DNA from: Panaeolus papilionaceus
Taxonomy: Eukaryota; Basidiomycota; Agaricomycetes; Agaricales
Direction: 5' to 3'
NCBI GenBank assembly: GCA_015501605.1
Contig: JADNRZ010000027.1
Span: 496,001-560,000 of the forward strand
Length of the DNA stretch: 64,000 nucleotides
The notes beneath the pieces are model-generated. The model was not told the DNA's origin. It was given only the letters and a program-made list of their open reading frames with translations, and ran no database searches. Positions 59,471-64,000 of this stretch are shown here, piece after piece. Position 1 is the stretch's first letter. Every line of letters begins with the position of its first letter. The position numbers and the translations under genes were made by a program.

Positions 59471-59749
59471 TATTATCACTGTCGCTATTTTGGCTCTGCA
59501 TATTGTTATTGCTTTTCATTTCACTGCGCCTTTCCCGTACACGTTCATTATCACCAGCCTCCATAATAAATTGAACTCTTGACATGTCCTAGAATCAACG
59601 ATGTCATAATTCTGTTATCTTCAAAATAACGGTTTACATATATATCTATACAAGTGACAAGTGCAGGAGTAGATGGTTAAACCCGAAGCTTGAAGTTCAA
59701 ACTTGGATCAGCAACATTGTTGTACGACCCATGACGAAATACAAACCCA

Positions 59750-61470
59750 AAATCAACACCTAAAAGGAGCTCCTGTACAGTTCCCTCAGCGGTCTACCAC
59801 TAATTTCCTGTGGCTGTCTTTCTCTCTCATAGCCTTGCTCCACCCCCAACGCGGTCTCATAGGACGGAGCGAAAGAGGTGGACGAAAGAGATGAAGACCC
59901 CTACAACCTCAAGAGCACCTCTCACAGCATCTACCCACCTCTCCCAGTTCTTCAACGGACCGAGCGCGGGGACTGTTAGATGCGGATGAAATCGCCTCTC
60001 GCACCTCTATTCGCCATTGTATCCTTTTTCTCGGGTTCTCTTGTACTGGGCTCGTCCACTACGTCGCTTCCCCTGTCCCAAAGCTCAGGATTAGACCGCG
60101 GAACGTCTTTGCCTGTGTCACGACCAGACTGAAGCGCATCCCCTCCCGCCCTCGCTTTCCTCCAACACACCTCCCCCTCTCGAATCCATTTATGTAGCGC
60201 CCGACTACGTTCTTCGTATCCGTGAAGATGCAGGGGGATGTGGCGGGGGTTGAGATTGTATATCTCCGTTGTTTTTCATTTTTGTCTCGCTCCCAATTCC
60301 CCTCGTCGATTTTGTTCTCGACGTCGTTTTAGTTTGTGTTTTATCGGCTTGCGGTGGGTTGAGGAGACGGGGATGAGGATAGACGAGGGAAAGAGACGGG
60401 GACGAGGAGGAGAAGGTGGTGAGGGGGATGAGTACAGGTGCTTGATAGCCCGGGATACGGGGAGGTATAACATACGATCGAGGTTCGTGAAGAGCCTGTA
60501 CTCTACGTCAATTTAGTCAACCATTTTCTCGATACCCTCCATATCCGGGGTAAAAATGTACATGAAAAAATAAATGCACTTAATTCCGTATATATAAACA
60601 CACGTCCTCTCCCTTCCCGTCGAACTGTAAAGCGCGCACTTTGAGGCCGGACATCCGCGCGGCTGGGCGTATTGCCAGGTGTGGATTTGGAGAGAGGTGG
60701 TGAAGGAAGATTTTTTCTGTGTCAATTAGATTAGATAATATTCCGTTTTATGCGATGGAGAGATTTAGAGAGAGATAAGAGAAGGGGGGAGACGGAGACG
60801 AGGAAGGGAAAAGGAGGGAAGGGAAGCTAAAAATAGCCACATACGTCATTACGTGCGGGATCCGTAGTCCAACGCTTCCCTCCCTCCTCGAACAAACCCG
60901 CTCTCCACTAAACACCCTGTCCTCGCCCGTCCGGCTATACTCAAATACCGTGCCCCCGTGCTCGGGAACAGGGCAGCTGCCTGTTCCACGGTGCCGAGAT
61001 CGCAGCGCGGGTGAAGGGCGCCTACGTGGATGTCTCGTGCCGGGAGGGGGAGCGGAGGGGGTTATGGGGTGCCCCAGGATTTGGAGAAGACGTGCTTGGT
61101 CACAGGAAGGGGAGGAATGAGAAGAGGAGATGGAGGAAGGAGGCGAGAAGAGCTGAAAGGGTATACAGCGGAGGCATTGGTGGTTGTGGGGCTAGGATAT
61201 GGGGAGGTACGGTAGGCATTCACGGAGCGGAGGAAGGTGGGAGGCGTGGAGGAGCTCCATTGAGGGATCGGAGTGTGGTACTGTATGTTTTGATAGGAAG
61301 AATTTGGTGTTGACCACGTTCTGGACGCGCATAAGCGCGTTGGTAGACGCGATGGTGATGAGCTTGATTGGAACGCGAAGCGGAAGGGTCTTAAGGTCAT
61401 TCATAACCGACCAGAGTGGATTGAATGGACAGGGGGGAATGAACGAAATAGGGTTATCACCGCTGCCCAA
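59750..61470 (-). pseudogene. D10: divergent gene relic upstream of C10 (type B form)
   Basis: It has the same order as D4 and D8: presequence-like region (61470-61200), Pro/Ser-rich stretch, 'GTVEQAAALF'-type block (about 60960-61000), GTATGT site near 60840, Ser/Glu-rich exon (59976-60170) and the 'ENWERWV' block, shortened near 59915-59970. Single-base losses in G and C runs are frequent relative to D4 and D8. The function is unknown. Bases 61470-61853 are flank. Confidence 0.37.
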
Positions 61471-61853
61471 TACAACTCAGAAATAACGAATATACCTTAT
61501 AATAATTCAAATTTCAAACTAAAAAACCCCTGGTAAAACCCCTGGGCTTCATACAGAATAAATATAGAAACAAGTCCACAGCCAACATGGTTCAACTACG
61601 ACGTATGATTATGATATCATGGTCGGAGCATAGACATGACTATGGCTTGCGATGGATGAGTCCGTCACCTCACCAATAACGTTAGATAAAAAGCGGAATG
61701 TGCCTCGCCGGCGGCGCGGAATGCCTGTCTAATCCTGATTTGGTCTTGAACTCACGTTTGTCTTCTTCGACGCCCACCACAACCACCACCGCGACGACGA
61801 CTTAAACTTATTTATTTCATGCTCTAACGAAATCTTGAGCTTTAACTGTTAAA

Positions 61854-64000
61854 ATGAGTCTTACGATGGATCTAGATGACGATATTGTCAGTATGCCTAT
61901 TCTCTCATCACATTTACACCGTTCACTTACCATTTGTTTTCTATGTCTGCATAGACTGAACCCAACGCTCTCTGATCCAGCGTTAGAGGTATCCGACTCC
62001 GAGTCCGACTCTGATTCAGGCTCGGAATCAGGAAGCGATGAGTGTGAAGAAATGTCGACCGAAGTGGGGGGAGAGGTAGAAGTGAGAGCACGGGAATGAG
62101 ATGGAGAGTAATTTTGAGTACGTGTTTTGGTCTTTTCTCCTTTTTTTTCGTCTTCGTTTTCTCTCAATTTCTCTTCCATAATATGTCCTTTCCTCCCCTT
62201 ACCTTTGAATTTAACTCATTCCTCACATGAAATAAAATCAACTCACTAATCCCCCCAGCCCACAGTCACCTCGTCAAAACCATCCGCCAACGTGATACAT
62301 TCACCCTCCCTCTCCTCGGGTATTTACACAAAGAGGTATCCTGGGGGCGGTCTTCCACACCTCTGGTCTTCCACCGCTTCTACCTCCACCTCTGCCCCTC
62401 CTGACTCTGGCCCTGGTCCTGTCCTGCTGCTGAACAACCCGGACATCAACTCGCCTCCGCCTCCTCCTCGCAGATCTATACAACGCCCTCGGCCAACGCC
62501 AGCAAGCATTTGAAACTATTAAAAGGGGGACACGGTTGGCGCAGGGCAGAAGTGGGAGAGAGGGTGTGGGAGGGGGAGGATGATCCGGGAGTATGATGTG
62601 GTGGATGTTGGGAGGGGTAATTTCGGTGGTAGTGGGTTAAATATTGGGGGAGGGATGGGAAAAGAGGGTGGGGAAGGAGGGAAAACGGAGAAGTGAAGCG
62701 GGCTACCACCCCTTGATTGTAATGCGCAACATCGGTTGGCTGTTGCGAGGATTAAGATAGGAGATGAGGAAGAGGAAAGGTCAGTATTTATGCCACGTTT
62801 GTTCTTTTTACTTTTACTCAAACATTGAGCAGTAATAATGGCCTCGATCATCTCTCGTCGGATGTGCTTGATTACTCGGCTGTTTCGAGATTGCAGATGC
62901 TTATTTCGAGAGGAGATGTATGAGGTTGCGAAGGTGATTATGAGCTTTGGGGAGAGATGTTGCGGTGAGTAGGAGATTTCTGGTTCTTGTCGTTTGTCTC
63001 TCTCTTCCCTCTATCTGTGTTTCTGCTATCGTTACTTTTCTCTACCCAATTTTGTCTTAATTGCTACATTCCTCATTCCTCGTCGACACTTTCCTTTTCC
63101 CTCCTCTCTTTCTCTCTTTCATTTCCTTATTTATTAAAGAAAGACAAAACTGACACCCTCCTGTGCTATCTAGACAACAGCATATATGTCCTCCTGCCAA
63201 CGGCTGCGTGTAGGAAGAACATAGGAGAATTCGGGGATGCAGCGGATGTAATGAGCGTGGTGAGTTTTTCAGCGTTGACTCTTGTCTGAAGTGTTTGTAC
63301 GGGTTTTGGTTTTGGTTTTAGTCTCCGTCGGTGTTTAGACCTTGGAGCGACGTTGATTGTTGTCGTTTTAGCGGCGCTACTTCTGCATTTTGCTTTGAAT
63401 GACCTCGCTCTCTGTCCTCTTTTCCGTCTCTTTTTTCTCGAGTTGTATTTCGTGGCGCATAGATGGACGGTTTTTGGCAACATTTTAAGCCCCGTTGTAT
63501 TTTCTTTGCAAAACCGCTGATATGTCGGTGAATCTTATGTTTAGCAAGTTTCAGCCTATGGGCTCCTCATCTACTTTACACATAACGCACTCTGCTGGTA
63601 TTGTTTGTGCATGACAGCTTTACGGGGCTTTTGTTTTGATTTGGGTCAATGTCGGGTGTTTATTATTATTTTATTGGTCTGCTGTCATATTTCTGGTTTA
63701 CTCGTTTACTCTCCTACCTTTTTTTGCTTCTGTCCGTGACTACATTATCTACTCGAGATTTCGCATTTCCTGAGTTTGGCTCGCTTCTTTTTTGTATATC
63801 TGAATTTTTCGCGGTTTTCGCGGTTTACTTTACGCGTTGGATTCACTGGGCTTAAATTGTCGCCTTCGTTTGGTGATTTTAGTTCTCGGATTTGTGTTCT
63901 TGTGTTCTATTTCGCTCTCCTTCCTTCCTCAATTCACCCTGCTAACTATACCCATTACACAGTATGCCCGCAGACCCGACCAACAACCACGCCAAAATGA
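61854..64000 (+). pseudogene. TFC4: C10: TFIIIC tau131-like pseudogene, type B, cut by the window end
   Basis: Blocks: ATG exon 'MSLTMDLDDDIV' (61854-61890); acidic exon (61957-62099) with the shared base loss and a TGA just before it; 'LVKTIRQRDTF' (62272-62305); a TPR related to 'LYNALGQRQQAFETIKRGTR' (62475-62535); 'RLAVARIKIGDEEE' (62733-62775); a decayed 'DAYFER' TPR (62880-62970) with several missing bases; 'AACRKNIGEFGDAADV' (63205-63250); and the start of the 'DPTNNHAKM' exon (63962-64000), where the window stops. Too many indels for a protein. It is not possible to tell how many are real and how many are assembly errors. Confidence 0.83.
63300..63620. other. Conserved intronic element in C10
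   Basis: This is the type B version with its core at 63470-63560. The - strand is open for 105 codons (63166-63483). Confidence 0.42.

Larger units (their letters stand above)
54519..64000. repeat. Higher-order repeat unit 5 (partial): C9 and the start of C10
   Basis: This unit begins like unit 3 and is cut by the window end inside C10, before any GTPase. The A part matches C5 almost base for base at first. From about 55.6 kb it shows many single-base losses relative to C5, and in C10 relative to C4 and C8. The losses often fall in runs of one base, which suggests assembly or consensus error in this part. Confidence 0.85.

Noticed and set aside
1..64000. Transposable element or retrotransposon body as the repeat unit
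   Set aside because: No reverse transcriptase, integrase, transposase, LTR pair or target-site duplication could be found. The units consist of gene fragments.
1..64000. Repeat-induced point mutation (RIP)
   Set aside because: Copies differ mostly by indels and mixed substitutions. I see no one-sided C-to-T pattern by eye, and near-identical long blocks survive. A counted dinucleotide index was not possible.
1..64000. CRISPR array, rRNA or prokaryotic operon
   Set aside because: No short direct repeats with spacers, no rRNA sequence and no Shine-Dalgarno-type gene order. The introns indicate a eukaryote.
61854..64000. C10 as a distinct new subfamily because of its many differences
   Set aside because: Most differences are single-base losses, often in homopolymers, and look like consensus errors.

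Overview
The window looks like nuclear DNA of a filamentous fungus, most likely an Agaricomycete (mushroom-forming basidiomycete). The support is intron-rich coding blocks with short introns (GTATGT/GTAAGT-type donors), a large-subunit TFIIIC gene family, and a P-loop GTPase family that I recall as expanded in Agaricomycetes. No search was run, so family names rest on recognised motifs. There is no bacterial-style operon, rRNA, tRNA or CRISPR array, and no transposase or reverse transcriptase that I can support.

Almost all 64 kb is one tandem array. The basic monomer (about 5-6.5 kb) is a + strand relic of the RNA polymerase III factor TFIIIC subunit tau131 (Tfc4/Sfc4/GTF3C3 family), preceded by a block that probably holds a divergently transcribed (-) gene relic of unknown function. 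Two monomer types alternate. Type A is shorter: it lacks the N-terminal TPR exons and the 5' part of the divergent relic. Type B is longer. A and B plus one convergent (-) P-loop GTPase gene (G) form a higher-order unit A-B-G of about 13.1-13.5 kb.

Layout. Unit 1 (1-14756) is rearranged: C1 (an A/B hybrid), a GTPase tail remnant, C2 (with an internal duplication), G1. Unit 2 (14757-27850): C3, C4, G2. Unit 3 (27851-40996): C5, C6, G3. Unit 4 (40997-54518): C7, C8, G4. Unit 5 (54519-64000, cut by the window end): C9, C10. The right edge, and probably the left, lie inside the array.

None of the ten TFIIIC copies looks able to make a full-length protein. Several lesions are shared between copies, so much of the damage predates the amplification. 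The GTPase genes are the best preserved ORFs: G1 and G3 look close to intact, G2 has one 1-bp frameshift, and G4 is disrupted. Parts of the array are almost identical (24.2-27.7 kb versus 37.3-40.9 kb; 27.8-31.5 kb versus 54.4-58.1 kb), which points to recent unequal exchange or gene conversion. The right part (about 55.6-57.0 kb and 58.2-64 kb) carries many one-base losses, often in homopolymers, relative to its sister copies, which looks like unpolished long-read assembly.

The genes do not form a pathway in any obvious way. The most interesting questions are why this locus was amplified as a higher-order repeat, whether the GTPase is the selected cargo, and whether the truncated TFIIIC copies or their introns are transcribed.
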